From: Rotaria macrura | Lineage: Eukaryota; Rotifera; Eurotatoria; Philodinida; Philodinidae | Direction of reading: 5' to 3' | Assembly: GCA_900239685.1 (NCBI GenBank) | Contig: OENT01000118.1 | Location: forward strand, 124,001-188,000 | Length of the DNA stretch: 64,000 nt | Part shown: piece after piece, positions 14,369 through 26,004 of the stretch | How the letters are laid out: each line of letters begins with the position of its first letter | Position numbering within the stretch: position 1 is the first letter of the stretch | Translations under genes and position numbers: made by a program | The notes under the pieces: model-generated | Databases searched by the model: none | What the model saw: the letters and a program-made list of their open reading frames with translations, nothing else | Told to the model about the DNA's origin: nothing

Positions 14369-16577
14369 ATGAAAGACATGTCACGCTCTACAGATTCCTT
14401 ATCAGTCAATTCTCAGGTACGAGGAATCGAAGTTGAAAATTTTCATTTATTTCTAAGGCATTTACTTTTTAATTTAGACTCCATCTATTCGTACATTTGA
14501 ATTGAAAGAAGAATGTGGCATTAATAATTTACCAAATCAAATCATGGCTAAAGCTATAGCGGATGGTTTTGTTTTTAACATACTCTGTGTTGGTGAAACA
14601 GCTTGTGGTAAATCATCATTACTTGATAGTCTATTTAATACACGATTGGATTCAACACCGGCAACTCATGAAAATACACGAGTATATTTACGTAAGAATA
14701 CGTATGATTTATTTGAACGTGAAATACGTCTCAAATTAACTGTTGTTGAAACTGCTGGTTTTGGTGATCAAATAAATAAAGATGACTCATTTAAAATCAT
14801 TGGAGATTTCATCGATGAACAATATCAAGCTTATTTAGACGACGAACTTAAAATCAAAAGAAATCTTTCGAACTATCATGATACACGTATTCATGTTTGT
14901 TTATACTTCATAAGTCCAACTGGTCATTCATTGAAAGCACTTGATCTTGTTACAATGAAACATTTAGATAGTAAAGTTAATATAATACCAATTATTGCTA
15001 AATCTGATACGATATCAAAAAATGAATTACAACGATTTAAACAAAATATTTTAAATGAACTTAATTTAGCTGGTGTTAAAATTTATCGTTTTCCAACGGA
15101 TGATGAAACATTGGCAGAAGAAAATCTTAAAGCTAATGTAAACCGAATTTTTATTTCAAAATTGAATTTATGATTATTATCATATCTATTTTTTTTAATC
15201 AATACATTTTCTCTTTTCAGAATCTACTTCCATTAGCAGTTGTTGGCAGTAATGAAACAGTCAAAATTGGAAATCAGTATGTGCGAGCAAGACAATATCC
15301 ATGGGGTATTGTTCAAGGTAAAATCTTGAATCAGTTATAAAATATCTTAAATCAAACAAAAGGGTTTAGTTGTTAGCAAATCTTTCGATAATTTTTCAAC
15401 TACCACCGTTGAGATTTTCATTTCTATGTGATTGCATTCGACTGTAAATTTATTTTGTTCGGATTCAATCGAAAGATGACGATGAATATGTATATACTAT
15501 AATACTACTCAGTGCCGAAGTTATAAAATGTTTATAGGCATTATAGAATATATACTGCCTATAATGAAATCGATCTTCTTTCCTTCAACTCATAAAATAG
15601 TTTTGATAAAAATTTATATTACAAAAGTCAAAAAAAATAATATGTTTACCTACATGTCTAACTTGTTATAAAACATGTGTATCGTTAGACTTGATATTAG
15701 AGCTTCACACATGTTTGTGAAGTGGAAACTTCTATGTGCAAATCTCTATTGGCTATTCTTGAGCAACAGATATGGTCGAGATTCGAGCTGATTCAAGGTC
15801 TTTCCTATGAAATTAGGATTGTTGTTTTTTTTTCAGTAACATAACTATTTCAAGTCTTATCCCGTATGTAAGTATTCCCCAAGAAAATTATTATAGATTT
15901 ACTATTTATAGAAAGAAATCTAAGTCAACAGTCGTTTTTTGAAAATTCAACAATAAATCGAATTAAATCAATGTCAATGTTTTAAGAAATAATGAATACG
16001 AATCTAGACATGATAGTTGAACCGTTGAAATACATCTGTTTATATTTTAGTTGAAAATGAAAATCATTGTGATTTTAAAAAATTACGTGAAAGTCTTATT
16101 GAAAAAAATATGCTTGATTTAATCGAAACAACACATTCAAAACATTATGAAATATTTCGACGTAATCGTTTAACTGAACTTGGTCTTAATGATAATATTG
16201 ATGGTAAACCAGTATCGATAAGTGATACACTTGATATGAAACGTAACGAACTTCGACAAGAACTCGAAAAACGTGAACAACAACTAAAAGAAGCTTTCAT
16301 TCAGAAAGTTAAAGATAAAGAACTCGAATTGAAAGAAGCAGAAAAGCAAGTAAGATGAAAAATAAATTTTCATTCATATCTATTTATATGTGTACAATAT
16401 TCTTAATTTCTATTGTTTAAGATAAACGAACAATTAACAAATATTAAAAAACAATATAAAGATCAAAAAGATAAATGCGAAGAAAAATGGCGTATACTTG
16501 AACAAGAAGTGAATCTATTCGAACAACGTAGACAGGCGAATGTTGGTACAATAAAAAAGAATGCAAAGAAGAAATAA
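14369..16577 (+). CDS. Septin GTP-binding protein, SEPT6/8/11-like subgroup
   Basis: Five exons: 14369-14416, 14478-15137, 15221-15317, 16051-16349, 16422-16577; phases close to give about 419 residues. The start is the ATG opening a 16-codon exon that joins in frame to the GTPase exon. Visible motifs: P-loop GETACGKSS (residues about 55-63; usual form GxxGxGKST), G3-like ETAGFGD, G4 AKSD (usually AKAD), and the septin unique element [10 protein letters not shown] followed by VRARQYPWG. After about residue 330 the chain is a charged coiled coil ([20 protein letters not shown] and on), ending lysine-rich. The stretches [20 protein letters not shown] and [20 protein letters not shown] match the animal SEPT6/8/11 group. 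That group is known to bind GTP without efficient hydrolysis and to occupy an inner position in septin hetero-oligomers. Role: filament scaffold in cytokinesis, cortex and cilium base. Unusual here: second P-loop Ser in place of Thr and the ETAG G3. Confidence 0.95.
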
Positions 16578-17801
16578 ATATTCAGTTTTTTACTATCCAA
16601 CTTGTCTCTTTCGGATAAATTTAAATGTTTACATGCACATAAGCACTTTCGTTTTTCACAGATTTATTCGTATGATCGTTCGTGAACAAATTTATCAGAT
16701 AGATTTACACGCAAGCTTAATAAAACATGAATGATAATAAATTATCTCACGCCCTACTATTAATTTTAGGAAACACTTAATTTGTATCCGTTTTGCGTTT
16801 GTTGCTCGTTTTTTATGCTCATGTATAGTGAAAACTCATTTTCTATGGTAAAATTGTTCGTTTTCTTTTCTTCTTTTTGATTTGTAATGAGAATATTAGC
16901 ACATTTCTTGCTATTTCTGAAATACTATTCCATTAATAAATACTAATTAATGAAATTCTTATCAATATCGATAGTTTATATTGATGACCTTGACCTTTAC
17001 ATTTCAAAGGTGAGACATTTAAATAATTGTAAGAGAGAAGAACAATGAAAAATACATTTTACATAAAAGATGCTAGATAATTACAATCGTGAACTCTTAA
17101 AAGAATATGAATTCAATGATGATTACTAATAACAGAAATTTTAAAATAAAGACTAAAGTGAGAGAACACCAGCGATTGACATTGCATCCGAACAATGGTT
17201 TTTATGCGAAATATATACTCATAAATTCTTTTGAGTATCATTATTCTATTTACTACGGAAATGTATCATTGATTTATCTTTCTTTTCAGTCAATCTTCAA
17301 AGTAAAGATTTTCATTATTTTCAAAACAAGAGCAAATTCCACTTTCACAATATCTTAAGTTATCACATTAATCATAGACTGAGAGAAACGTCCGACAATG
17401 TTGATTACTCCTATTGCCAACGATAGATTTGGGGTTTTCGTATGAGAATTTTAAAATTCGAAGTGTTCGAGGCAGAGCTAGACAAAGAAAGACTTTCTCA
17501 ATTGTAAGTACGAGTACCAGTATTAAACCCTGAAGGTACGCTCTAAAATAAATAGTATAATACAGAAAATCTATTTCTCTATTCGTCAGTATCTAAAGAC
17601 AATCACACGGTATTTCACTGTATCCTCTTTAACAGTACCGAAATACGCTTGCCTTTGTGCAGGATGTCATTACTAGTTACAAAAAACAATTGGTTAGAAA
17701 ATTAGACTTATATCTTTACAATTGTAATATGTCACATATTTTTGTGGAGAAAAATGTTACAATAGTGAAAAGGACAGTATTATTTTTATTTTCTGAAATT
17801 A
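16578..17801. other. Intergenic DNA after the septin gene
   Basis: Holds the septin 3' flank, with an AATAAA-type signal in the first 170 bp. The 83-codon frame at 17107-17358 has no recognisable domain. Nothing else supported. Confidence 0.5.
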
Positions 17802-18203
17802 TCAACTTTGAAGGACGTTATGCCATAAAAAGACCTGATTATGTTTGAGAAAATTAAGTAAAAAGACTTTTTTTGTAGATAATAATGCTTGATCTGGATA
17901 TATCAGAAAATCACTTAGAGAAAAAATTCGTTCTATGGGAACAGACGTAGCCGGTACTGACAAGTATTTCAAACCAAGTTGATATAGACATTGATAAATG
18001 TGTTTTTTCGAACACAGTAGATTTTCATCATTAATTTCCTCACACGAATAAGAATCAAGTTCAATTAAGGTTGTTGTCTTATCATCGAAAGATCTTTTTC
18101 TTGTTTCGTTAAAGTATGAGAAAAGATATTTTATTTTAGTAAGCGATTCAATAGTATTTCTAGTTACATCAATCGGAGCTGAGTAGCAGACTTTCTCGAG
18201 CAC
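17802..18203 (-). pseudogene. hAT-family transposase C-terminal remnant
   Basis: A 133-codon minus-strand frame carries the hAT C-terminal dimerisation signature: KYLSVPATSVPIERIFS, then LSTKKVFLLNFLKHN. In intact hAT transposases this sits at the extreme C-terminus (consensus close to YLxxPATSxPSERxFSxAGxxL...R..L.....E.L.FL..N). Here the N-terminal zinc finger and RNase H-like catalytic part are not found upstream on the minus strand, and the usual Ser-Glu-Arg is I-E-R. I read this as a truncated transposase copy. It could alternatively be the last exon of a domesticated hAT-derived gene, but no upstream exons were identified. Confidence 0.72.
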
Positions 18204-20336
18204 AAGTACTTCGAGTCGAAAAATGAATTACTATTATCAATTACGAAATTCGGAACTCATGGTATGATAACAATTAACATTAGTCGTGGTTGAATTCTAC
18301 TCGCCGTTCGCCTCACCATACAAAAATTTAGTCGTGAAATTCAATAAGATATTTGAGGAGGTGGCCGTAGCGTATAACTGCGCGGGTTTGATCACGGGAT
18401 TCTAGATGTCCTTGTTGGAGTGAAATCTATACCCACAACCACACCTATATCGATAGAGAGAATCAGTTACAGGGCCATGCTCATACCTCTAATGGATCCC
18501 CAAGCATTCTGATATCCACACTCGCATATTCGTTTTCTTATAACTCATAAGTTATGAGCTGAGTTGCTCTTCGGTTTACTAGGCAGAAAGTGAAGTGGAA
18601 TCCGAAAACACCAACTTATATAATAATCTTAAAACGAAAATTCAAAACGATCAATAAGAATGGAATAATTTGCAAAGGAAGATTTGGGTCAGTGGGGATA
18701 AAGCAGATAGAAGTCGTATTGCAGAAGGCATATACATGATTTGGAGTGTCAATGTGGGTAATCATTAAGACTTTCATTCCATACTCATACTCAATCACTT
18801 AGGGCATATGAGCAGTAATATATCCTTAGAAAGGTTTGTTAACTTCATAAATTCTTCGAGAAAAAGATTTTTATTCGAATGTTACTGATAAAGTGTACAT
18901 TCATACACGATTTTCAGAAAGATTTTCAAAGTTAATATATCCTTTTCAAGAGTTTACCTATTCTTCACCTATTTTTTACAGTCTATGGATTAATAGTTTG
19001 GTTGGATGGGGAAAAACCCGATGATCGAGTGTATAATTTTTGTGTTTTATATAGATTAAAAGGTTCCGTAGAGTGGATTCTATCTAGGAAGCTATATTCC
19101 TTAAGGAGGACAGAAGATCATTATTTCTATAAGTCGGGTTTAATCACCTGCTACTACTTTTTTTGTTTCATGAGTTTCGGGTGTCTTAATATGAAATTCA
19201 TCGGGTTCTTGCTATTTATTTTTCTTGTTTTGGAAAGCCCATAAGCGTCGTGGAAATTTATTTTACATGTCCCGAGATTTATTGATTGATTTCCAGAAAT
19301 CCATTGTTTTGTGGATATTGTTGTTATGATTTCCAGAAACACACTAGGTTTGGAGAAAATCATGTACAATTTCCAGAAATTCTTTTGTGCGGAACATCAA
19401 AGGAGTTTCCTGGACACGCTTATAACGCATAATATGAATACATTTTAATAATATCGTTTACATCCCTTCCATGTTACACATGAATAAAAGAACTGTTAAC
19501 TTGAGAAACCTGATTATGTAAAAAAAAATTGATACTGAAAATAACTAATCGATTAGAATGGAAAAAAAGACGCTCTATGTTAAACAAATACTTGCAACCG
19601 TGAAAAATAGCTATGGACACGTGACTTAAAACAAGATGGCATCTATACGAATCGGATTTATTTCATATGACCATCGTATCAGTCAAGATATATAAGCTTT
19701 ATGAGCAATGTCACAAAAATTTTTAAAAATGATTCAATCAAATGGAAATCTTTTGTGTAAGATATCTAATGATTAAATTCATTAAATAGATATTATTATA
19801 TTTTTACACCTAAAGTGTACTCGATAAACGTTCATAGATATAAGTAAATACGTTAAAAAAGAAACTGGTCTTGATGATTTAAAATAATGAAATTGATATG
19901 TGTAATATTGTCCAGAATGCTCGATCTTCTATCTCAAATAAATGATTCAGTTAAATATTCGTTAAAAAATTCATCAATTCGATACATATCAACTGGATTA
20001 TGTTCTATTTTTATTATTGTTCGTCTTATTTATAAAATGAATTAAACAAAGTTTTTATCGAAAAAGCTGCAATTAAAAAATAATCTCTATGATTACTTCT
20101 CGCGAGATCTTTGTCAGTTTTTTCTTAGTTCAGAGTTTCACATTAATCCATGTTAGATCCTGTTGAAGGTTTCCACCGTATGTGAAAATTTTTTTTCTCT
20201 CGTTAAAATTTAATTTATTTTAGGTTGTGAGGCTGATCAACTAGTATTATCTCAATCTCATTATTAATGGACACCAAGAAAAATTCATTTAATTATATAT
20301 ATTTTATGTAATATCAACCAAATTATTTAACTGAGG
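18204..20336. other. Intergenic, repeat-rich DNA with no intact gene
   Basis: Contains a short tract with weak tRNA-promoter-like boxes (18359-18410), a palindrome around 18537-18560 (ATAACTCATAAGTTATGAGC), and the 40-bp-period repeat at 19289-19381. Open frames such as 18616-18798 and 19002-19244 have no family signature. Probably old transposon debris around the hAT remnant. Confidence 0.45.
19289..19381. repeat. Three-copy degenerate repeat with exact 40-bp period
   Basis: The core TTTCCAGAAA occurs with TTCCAGAAA starting at 19291, 19331 and 19371, each preceded by AT or GAT. Sequence between cores is mostly diverged, so only the palindromic-looking core is conserved. Confidence 0.7.
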
Positions 20337-20575
20337 GAAGAGGTTTGGTTACATGGTCTTCCTGAACGACCAAAGTTATCAATACAAGCAAAACTATTAT
20401 CAATTTATATCGATGAACTTGTAAATGGACATCATTAACACCAATATCCACTTGTTAATTTAGGAATTCTCAAAATTTTTGATCTTCATGCTCGCCCAAT
20501 ACATTCGAGAAACTTTGTTATCATTTTAAATAAACCTATTTTTAACCTTAACAACATCAACTTGTTTCCAAAATA
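20337..20575 (+). pseudogene. Degenerate coding remnant of unknown function
   Basis: In one frame the sequence reads a protein-like stretch (EEVWLHGLPERPKLSIQ, then AKLLSIYIDELVNGHH), meets TAA, and continues in the same frame with HQYPLVNLGILKIFDLHARP before ending in another stop. Codon use and composition on both sides of the stop look coding, unlike the surroundings. The family was not recognised. It may be a dead gene copy or a transposon-captured fragment. An acceptor-like tract ending TTATTTTAG lies at about 20211-20224, before a further short frame. Confidence 0.45.
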
Positions 20576-21100
20576 ATATCAATCGGAAATGCTTAGTTAC
20601 TCACTTGTACGTTTATCATTGAACATGTTTTCATTTCTATTACAAAAATCATATTTCCACTGAAGATGTTTTTACTTATTTTCAAAAGTTATTTGATTTA
20701 ATTAAATAAAATTTGTGTGTGCTTAAAATGAAGCATGAATGTAACTAAGAAAAAAACTAGAACCCGACCAGGAACAATTAATGTCAGCTAGGTTACATAA
20801 TTTAGTAGTTTTTTAGAAGAGAGGAGAAAGAAATATGCAATTTGATTTTCTTCGAAGATCTTTTTTCAAAGAAAAGCGAAGATCTTCATCTGATTCACCT
20901 GATATCGCCAAAAAATTTAGTTTATATTACAAATGATGGTTCATCACACTCTATGAATTCTTTCAGTCGCTTTTTTTATACACGTAGAATTACAAGACTT
21001 TTGTTAATGATATGAAAGCACAAATACAACAGAAAATAGCCATTTTCTACGGTCATTTTTATCTTACAATATGATTATGTGTCACTTTCACGAACACGAT
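20576..21100. other. Intergenic DNA, nothing recognised
   Basis: Low-complexity AT-rich sequence without supported frames, between the coding remnant and the repeat complex. Confidence 0.45.
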
Positions 21101-21110
21101 TTTGAACAAG

Positions 21111-22802
21111 TGTCTGGCATCGCCACGGCCCTCCCAAAAAATATAGGAATTTCTATATAGGATAGGTCTAAAATGAATAGGATCGCCCTCAACTATATAG
21201 GAAAAATATAGGACGTAAATTTGTTCTGGAAACAGATTTGCACCGACAAAACACTGGGAACAGCATTGAAGATGATAATGTGTTGTTTTTGCATGTATAC
21301 CTAATTAGCTAAATAAAAATATAATTGAGTTTTGAAAAATAATGAAGCAGCAAGATTTTCTGTAAACAAAACAAATAATTGATGTTCGATTTATTTTCAA
21401 CTATTGGACATATGTAGCATTAATATATAAACATGAGCAAAGTCAGTAAAATCAAGTTCAAAATTTTAAGTTTTAAATAAAAGATGAAATCTAGAACCTG
21501 ATAGGAATAGTATTGACAATTGTAGATGAACATGTCTATTATGAGATAATCTGGGATAATAACGGGTGGCCCAGAAATAATGAAGGGTTTGATATTTGCT
21601 CACTATTTTTTGTAGTTTTGATTGATTCGAACTGAACCTGTCTCTAAAAGATTCAGCATTCAATTCTCTACAAAACCATGTGTAAGAGATTTTGGTGAAC
21701 TACATAATAGCTAAGTTCTAAAACGAAAAACAAATTGTCCGAATATCTTCAACCGTCAAGTTCAAAACGCGTTTTTTCTACAATTTACTTTTCATGTACT
21801 GGGCTACGAAAAAACTAAGTCTGTCCTGTTAAAGAGCATAACGTTCTGGACAAGATCCATGCCTTTGAAATTTTTTTCGATCCAAAAAGCAATAAAAAAT
21901 TCATGATCAATTAGTTTCTTTTTTCGAAAAAACTCAACTTTCATGTCATTTTTTTGATGATTGCACGAATTTGCATGTCATTTAGTAAAACAGTGTCACT
22001 TTTTGACGATTTTGTTTTCTTTGAAAGCTAACATACTCAAGTACATCCCTGTACAGTCATTTGAGCCAATGAAACCTTTTTCCTCGATAGGTTATTCTTG
22101 AAAATCCAAATTAAGGCGTTTTGGTGTAGTTTTCGCCAAAATATAGGCTTCATGGGCGAAGACCACTTTCACAGAATTTTTGTTCAAAGGCATAGGAAAG
22201 ATTGTACTTCAAAATACCATAAAATGTTTGTCGTGGAATTTTAGACTTTGTGTCAACTGTCGAAATATACTCCAAATGCTAAAATATTTCGAGCTTGAAA
22301 GTTGAACATTTTCGCACGGTTTGTTTTTCGTTTTAGAACTTAGCCATTACGTACTTCACCAAAATTGTTTACACGCGATTTTGTAGAGAATTGAATGGTG
22401 AATCTTGCAGGGAAAGGTTCAGTTCGTATCCCTGAAAACTAGAAAAAATAATGAGTAAATACTAAACCCTTCATTATTTCTGGGCCAGCCGTTACAAAGA
22501 CAATTAATGCAACGAGTGTACTATATACATTATTTACTTGAACCAATACGAAATAGGCACCATATAAATCGTCACCGACCATTGATCACTAATATCTACT
22601 TCTTGTTATGGACGTCAGTGACAATATTTAAATGACGTGTTGAACGCTTATCAAGAATTTTTGGGATTTTTTCAGAAGAATTCTCAATTTTTTGAAAAAA
22701 AATAGGAATATAGGAAAAAAATTCTCAAAATATAGTCTGTTACAGGATCAATTATAAAAATATAGGAAATAGAGGATATATAGGACTGTTGCGAAGCCAG
22801 AC
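21111..22802. mobile_element. TATAGGA-rich repeat element, split by an inserted element
   Basis: The left end (TGTCTGGCATCGCCACGGCC, 21111 on) and right end (GCGAAGCCAGACAAGTG, 22791 on) contain a short imperfect inverted pair, TGTCTGGC(A/T)TCGC. Both flanks carry many direct copies of (A)TATAGGA: left about 21140-21230, right about 22700-22785. Between them lies a complete 931-bp inverted-repeat element (21562-22492), so this looks like a host repeat interrupted by a later insertion. No coding capacity was recognised, and the exact limits and class are uncertain. Confidence 0.5.
21562..22492. mobile_element. Non-autonomous mariner/Tc1-type element with about 200-bp terminal inverted repeats
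   Basis: The left end starts ACGGGTGGCCCAGAAATAAT and the right end is the reverse complement of ACGGCTGGCCCAGAAATAAT. Similarity of the arms continues for roughly 180-205 bp, including AACGAAAAACAAA. TA lies immediately outside both ends (21560-21561 and 22493-22494), the target duplication typical of Tc1/mariner. The interior (about 500 bp) has no transposase frame; the 65-codon frame at 21466-21663 lies across the left arm and is not a gene. It is probably a deletion derivative or MITE mobilised in trans. Confidence 0.8.
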
Positions 22803-22810
22803 AAGTGTTA

Positions 22811-24146
22811 CAGACTGGCAGGTCAGCAAGCAAAGTTCAGTTTCCAGAGCTTACTTTCAGTCTAGGGAAAACACTAGATAGCATGCAGCATCATATGTAG
22901 AGAATAATTATATTAAAGATTTTACAGTAGAATCTGTCAAGTCTATGACCTTAAATCTGTGTTGATTTACTAAACATATACTGATATTAGCATATGTTTA
23001 ATATATCATCAACATAGTTGTAGCTAGTGACATCTCGGCAATAGAAAATGTATCTGATTGACGAGAATGGTATAAAAATTCTTTTCCAAAGGTAAGTTTT
23101 TCTTATTAAAACATCGATTTTCATGACAGATTCATGTTCGACTATTCTCAAGTAAATAGAGAATAGAACCTAGTCTTAGCTGCAGATTTTTACTACGTTA
23201 TTTCACATATGAACATAGATTGTGATAGAAACCAGAAAGAATCGATTCATTTAAAGGGCGTTGATAAAATTTCATAGAGAACTATCTTAATTCAATCAAT
23301 ATATTTCATTGATTGGTATTCATGGGGCATTATTGATCTTCAAATAATCAACAATAGAAAAAAGAAGCGCGTTNTATATCTTTCGAACGTATATATCAAC
23401 CATCAAAACAAGACATTTATCTCAGTTCTTAATTCTTTTCTCAACCTGGCGAGACATAATAGTTCAGTGCATAAGATTTTTGCTATGAAGTATTAGTTAT
23501 CTTACTTATACACTTTGAGCTGAACAAAAATCTTTCTTTATAGTCTATGTGTATTTCTTTCTCCTTTCTCGTCTAGTTCGGTGTCTCGTCAGCTTCTCCT
23601 TTCTTTTTTTCCATGCAAAGAGATTTTGACCGATGGAGAATGCGTCGCGGTCGAGCTTGTAATTCATACTGACGAAGACGGCGCGTATACATGTCTGATC
23701 GTTCGTTCTTTTTTCTCTTCTTCTATTTCTTCGTACCGAAAAAAAAACGAGAAAGCTAACACATCATCTCAGTCCGGCCGTTTCACTGCTAGAGAGAAAG
23801 CGAAGAAAATTGCGCCGTCATTGTCTTCACGTGATTCACGTTCTTTGTTTGACTAGTAGAGAATATTGGCTGCTGACATGTTCACAATCATTTTATAGAC
23901 ACTTTTGTATGTGTTGCGCACGTTATTTCTCGAAATAAAATTTTACATCGGTTGATGATGATACCTCTTGTGATTGAGATGGATTTAATCATCCATCGCA
24001 TGAATTACATTCACAATGCAGTGAACGCTGAAACCGAATTTTAATTGTTTTTAAATATCAATTCATGATGAAGTCATTTTTTTTCAAATTTCAGATCGTT
24101 TTCTTTTTATTCATAACTTCTCTCTAATTCTCTATTGATCATCAAA
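22811..24146. other. 5' region of the H2A.Z gene
   Basis: Contains the ambiguous base at 23374 and a distinctly more GC-rich block at about 23575-23870. That block includes a 91-codon open frame (23581-23856) of serine/arginine-rich, family-less sequence. The position just upstream of H2A.Z suggests promoter plus 5' leader. A pyrimidine-rich tract ending TTTCAG at about 24089-24095 could be the acceptor of a leader intron. Confidence 0.5.
23575..23870 (+). promoter_or_regulatory. GC-richer block upstream of H2A.Z, putative promoter/5' leader
   Basis: Base composition changes sharply here relative to the AT-rich surroundings, with CG dinucleotides common (ACGGCGCG, CGCGGTCGAGC). It ends about 280 bp before the H2A.Z start codon. 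The assignment rests on position and composition only. The open frame inside it might be a small exon, but it has no recognised domain. Confidence 0.4.
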
Positions 24147-24820
24147 ATGCCAGGTGGCAAAGCTGGTCAGTTAACTACTTCGTTTTATTGTGCTCAATCG
24201 AATCTAATTGTGAATTAAATTCTAGGAAAAGATCACGGTAAAGCTAAAGCTAAGGCTGTTTCACGAAGTGCTCGGGCTGGCCTTCAATTTCCTGTTGGTT
24301 AGTTGCTATCTTCCTCAATCGACTACAATTCGTTTTCTCTTTTGAAATCACCTATGACTTTAGGTCGTATTCATCGTCATTTGAAATCTCGTACAACATC
24401 GCACGGTCGTGTTGGTGCAACAGCTGCTGTCTATACTGCTGCTATTCTTGAATATTTAACAGCTGAAGTACTCGAACTTGCTGGTAAGTAGTTCGAAGAA
24501 TGACGATAATCAAATTTTGCATTGTATTTTTATCTTATCTAGGTAACGCTTCTAAGGATCTCAAAGTAAAACGTATTAATCCACGTCATTTACAATTGGC
24601 TATTCGAGGTGATGAAGAATTGGATACATTAATCAAAGCTACAATTGCTGGTGGTGGTGTCATTCCACATATTCATAAGGTTTGTGTTTATATTTGTCCG
24701 ATTAATTTCAAGAAATTTATCTACATCTGTTTTCTTGGTGAATTTTAGTCACTCATCGGAAAGAAAACACCAGTTCAAGGTAGTTTACCGCAAGCACCAG
24801 CTAAACCAGTTGTGCAATAA
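24147..24820 (+). CDS. Histone variant H2A.Z
   Basis: Five exons: 24147-24165, 24226-24297, 24364-24483, 24543-24679, 24749-24820; 139 residues with all phases closing. The histone fold is almost canonical H2[62 protein letters not shown], then [20 protein letters not shown] and [16 protein letters not shown]. The acidic-patch-type DEELD and docking-region [16 protein letters not shown] are diagnostic of H2A.Z rather than canonical H2A. The C-terminal tail ([17 protein letters not shown]) is longer than in vertebrate H2A.Z and has no terminal SQ[ED] phosphorylation motif. Role: replacement nucleosome component deposited by SWR1-type remodellers at promoters. Intron content and polyadenylated-type layout fit a replication-independent variant. 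Bdelloids are reported to lack canonical H2A and H2AX, which makes their variants of interest. Confidence 0.97.
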
Positions 24821-26004
24821 AATGATAAGAATTAATTTAGCCTACTAAAAAAATGATATACATATATATAAAAAGACAAAAAAATTCAACCGCTCTTATA
24901 TTTCATTATTAATGTCTAGTTTGTTTTTCTTTCTTCTGTTCTTGTCATTATTCGTTAGTTAATGAAGATCAATCTAGAGAATTAAACATTTGTATAGATC
25001 TTCTATTGTCAAGTTTTTCTTTTTCTTCGTTGTTTGTTGTATATTACTTATCATTGCATCAATGATAGGTTATTCTTCATGATTTCTATTGCTGTGGATT
25101 TATGTAAGAGCGTGTTTATGTCTTGAAAAAGATGTATAATTTGTCTCTTTACTTTGTCACTTGCGTTTATGTGTGTAGTTCTCATAAGAAACATATGAAA
25201 ATAAAATGAAATAAAATTATATGAAATATTTTATCGATACGAGTAGTATATGATTGGTCGCCTAACGCATTGAATGTTTACTTAAACGCCAGTTCAATTT
25301 TCTTAAGTTAACATGTTATGTAATACATGTGGCAAATGGAAATGAAATTCTTTGCTTTACATAGAAATTCTCTTAAATAAACAAAAGAATTGTGTTTCAG
25401 AAATGTGAACAGAGAAGAGAAGAAAAGATCGGGATGATACCATCGGAAAGTTACACATGTATGTGGTAGGTAAGTAGTTCTGACATAAATACAACATGTA
25501 TTATATGTTGTTAAGTAAGATTAACTTGAGATGATTAAACGTATGAATATAGTAATTCAAATTTAGAGATTTATTTGGAAATCTATAGAAGGGAGTCCAG
25601 TTTTAACTTTTCATGTTACTGTCCGTATTATGGACATTGGTTTCTAGAAATAAGATCAGTAATCTTTCTTTGTTGAAAAATTTTCAGAGGAACTCTAAAC
25701 GATTCAGGATGAATATTGTCGACTTAAATATATTCACTGATTTCATATTCATTATTTGTCTAGTTAGGAACATATTTATATTCTTTTTCTTCACCTACAA
25801 TATTAGCACAATTATCGCATTGCTTGAAGTTGTCGTGAGTAAACAACTAACTTTATTATGTGCCATGTTTGTTAACAATATATGATAGAATTCGACATTA
25901 TTTGTAGTTCTTAGTTGAAATGAAAATCATATCTTCGAAAAGTAGCTACTGCTAACACTACTAAATTATTGAATGTACGTACGATAGTGACCATGAAAAT
26001 ATTT
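24821..26004. other. Intergenic DNA after H2A.Z
   Basis: H2A.Z 3' flank, with no histone stem-loop recognised, as expected for a variant. The 90-codon frame at 25613-25885 is hydrophobic and unsupported. Confidence 0.5.
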
